From assembly GCA_938041275.1 (NCBI GenBank), contig CALISH010000144.1, positions 1-5,385 on the forward strand: DNA of 5,385 nt, in the 5' to 3' direction. Shown here one piece after another: positions 3,865 to 5,385 of this stretch. Source of the DNA: an uncultured Solobacterium sp. (GTDB lineage Bacteria; Bacillota_I; Bacilli_A; Erysipelotrichales; Erysipelotrichaceae). A program made the position numbers and the translations under genes. Numbering within the stretch: the stretch's first letter is position 1; every line of letters starts with the position of its first letter. The notes under the pieces are model-generated. The model worked only from the letters and a program-made list of their open reading frames with translations, ran no database searches and was not told the DNA's origin.

Positions 3865-5385
3865 ATGAATTTACAAAATAAAATTAAGAAGAAAGCCGTC
3901 AAATTATTCAGTGTGTTGATGGCTTTTTTAATGGCACTGGCAGTTTTCCCAATGCATTTGGTGACAACACCGGTAGATGCCAGCACTGATAGCGTTGATA
4001 CGCTGGAAGTTGGTGATACATTTTCCGGAACATTAGGCACCTCTAATACAGATGCCAGTATTGGTCATCATACATTTGACATTGATTATATTGACGGACT
4101 ATTAGGAAGCGTATCAAATCAAATTGTTAATCAGTTAGCGGTGTATTGTGAAGAGCCGGGACACATTGGGTTGACATATAAAACAGCCTATGAACCGGGA
4201 GATAAGACATATTATCCGTATAACGCTACTGTTACGGATGTTCAACCGGATGGTAGAGTAACGCTACGTATCGACGTACCACGTTACCTGAATCCATACA
4301 CAGGGGAAGAGGCTACAGGATTTAACTATGATACGGGAACTACAGTTCCATATCAAAGATGTGGAGCTACATGGGTAATTCAAACAGCACCACGGAATAT
4401 CACAGTAAATGTTACATTAGATAAGTCAAATGGTAATCCTGCAATGACACAAGGTAACGCAGCTTGCTATGCTCAAGACTTATCTGGTGCTATTTATGCA
4501 GTATATAGCGATGCTGGACTAACAAATGAAGTAGGACGTATTACTACAGATGCAAATGGACACGGCGAACTAAATGGAATCGTTGTACAGCGTAACGCAG
4601 TACTGTATACAAAAGAATTGATTGCTCCAAGAGGATTTAATCTTGATTCACAGGTTTACCGTCATGCATTTACAACAAATGGCGAAACATACAATGTGCA
4701 ATCTACTGATCAGCCACTTAATGACCCATTAAATATCGAATTAAATAAGGTTTCTGCGGATGGAACAGTTGTGGCAAATCCAGCAAGTCTAGAAGGAGCT
4801 GAATTTACAGTACGATATTATGCTGGGCAATATACATTTGATGATTTGCCAACCACACCAACACGTACATGGGTTGTGAAGACTTTAAATAGAGGTGGTA
4901 GATATCTTACAGGTTTGAGTGATACATATAAAGTATCTGGTGATCCATTCTATTTAGATGCAGGTATCCCAACATTACCACTTGGTACTCTAACTGTGGA
5001 AGAGACTAAGGCTCCAGCAGGATACACGTTAGATAACAAAGTTATTGATGCATCTAATACACCAGCACCAAATATTAGAAATGGTGTAGTTCTATTTAAT
5101 ATTGTAGATGACAATTCAACTGCTAGAGTTGTTGGTGGCAACGAATACACCGTAGTGGAAGGTGTATTACGTGGTGGTCTAGAAATCCAGAAGAAAGATG
5201 CAGATACAAATGAAAATGTAGGTACTGCAACATTCCAAATTGTTAATAAGAACAATTATGACGTAGTAGCTAGAGATGAAAATGGGGATGTTGTAGCTAC
5301 TGCAGCTGCTGGTCAAACTTTACCATATACAATCACGACTGATGCTAATGGATACTGGAAATCAAACGATAGTTTCCTTCCGGCT
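3865..5385 (+). CDS. CnaB/SpaA-type isopeptide-domain surface protein (adhesin or pilin-like), 5' part, runs off the window (507 aa visible)
   Basis: The frame is open from ATG 3865 to the window end. Residues 1-39 are a signal peptide (KIKKK, a hydrophobic core ~14-34, likely cleavage after VDA at 39). Residues ~40-177 form an N-terminal region with VYCEEPG (Cys95) and Cys166. It resembles the start of thioester-type adhesins, but the usual Gln motif (TQxAhW) is absent. CnaB/SpaA-like domains follow. Domain 1 (~178-288) has Lys187, the E-box ELIAPRGF (Glu251) and likely partner Asp282. Domain 2 (~289-430) has Lys295, the E-box EETKAPAGY (Glu380) and Asp415/416. Domain 3 begins near 437 with GGLEIQKKD (Lys443) and is cut at SFLPA, where family members usually continue with YGTY. 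Such domains form Lys-Asn/Asp isopeptide bonds that stiffen surface stalks. The full protein is probably much longer and sortase-anchored, but the C-terminus is not visible. The terminator upstream implies its own transcription. Confidence 0.9.
   Translation, partial: MNLQNKIKKKAVKLFSVLMAFLMALAVFPMHLVTTPVDASTDSVDTLEVGDTFSGTLGTSNTDASIGHHTFDIDYIDGLLGSVSNQIVNQLAVYCEEPGHIGLTYKTAYEPGDKTYYPYNATVTDVQPDGRVTLRIDVPRYLNPYTGEEATGFNYDTGTTVPYQRCGATWVIQTAPRNITVNVTLDKSNGNPAMTQGNAACYAQDLSGAIYAVYSDAGLTNEVGRITTDANGHGELNGIVVQRNAVLYTKELIAPRGFNLDSQVYRHAFTTNGETYNVQSTDQPLNDPLNIELNKVSADGTVVANPASLEGAEFTVRYYAGQYTFDDLPTTPTRTWVVKTLNRGGRYLTGLSDTYKVSGDPFYLDAGIPTLPLGTLTVEETKAPAGYTLDNKVIDASNTPAPNIRNGVVLFNIVDDNSTARVVGGNEYTVVEGVLRGGLEIQKKDADTNENVGTATFQIVNKNNYDVVARDENGDVVATAAAGQTLPYTITTDANGYWKSNDSFLPA

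Noticed and set aside
3765..4040. Minus-strand open frame opposite the adhesin leader and signal peptide
   Set aside because: It is antisense to a strong AGGAGGA-led gene with a clear signal peptide and shows no ribosome binding site or recognisable domain.
4950..5255. Minus-strand open frame within the adhesin gene
   Set aside because: It is a shadow of a clearly coding CnaB-domain region and has no independent support.
1..5385. Transposase, integrase, relaxase, oriT, tRNA or rRNA genes
   Set aside because: I looked for them because the context suggests a mobile element, but found no recognisable motif or terminal repeat pair in this window.

Overview
The window looks like accessory DNA of a low-GC Gram-positive bacterium (Firmicutes/Bacillota, most likely gut-associated), probably part of an integrative conjugative element or a similar mobile region. 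The reasons are AT-rich codon use, purine-rich ribosome binding sites (AAAGG, AAGGGAG, AGGAGGA), Rho-independent terminators, and protein types common on such elements: an XRE-type regulator, a protein with GLDVSxYA repeats, and a CnaB/SpaA-type surface protein. No relaxase, integrase, T4SS ATPase or attachment site is visible, so the mobile-element assignment is inference.

Layout: (1) 1-305 is the 3' end of an XRE-family helix-turn-helix regulator. (2) 306-588 is a 283-bp non-coding stretch holding a 15-bp GC-capped palindrome, a second inverted repeat and a good Rho-independent terminator (476-510). (3) 589-3658 is a likely four-gene operon. It holds an unrecognised cytosolic protein (589-1449), a small multi-pass membrane protein (1469-1807), a single-pass membrane protein with cytosolic GLDVSxYA repeats and extracellular Ig-like domains (about 1886-2974), and an N-terminally anchored surface protein with a Lys/Asp-rich stalk and a duplicated HH-x15-AWDE module (3011-3658). 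(4) A strong terminator lies at 3695-3727, followed by a structured 5' leader. (5) 3865 to the window end is the first 507 residues of a large secreted adhesin or pilin-like protein built from CnaB/SpaA isopeptide domains.

The most distinctive signal is a near-perfect palindrome, GGGGCAAWTTGCCCC, present four times. One copy is just after the regulator gene, two sit immediately 5' of the ribosome binding sites of operon genes, and one lies in frame inside a coding sequence, where it encodes GQIAP. None has a T-tract, so they are not ordinary terminators.

Taken together, the products step outward from cytosol to membrane to cell surface, which suggests an envelope or cell-contact module. That is inference from topology and context only. 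No gene symbol can be assigned with confidence.
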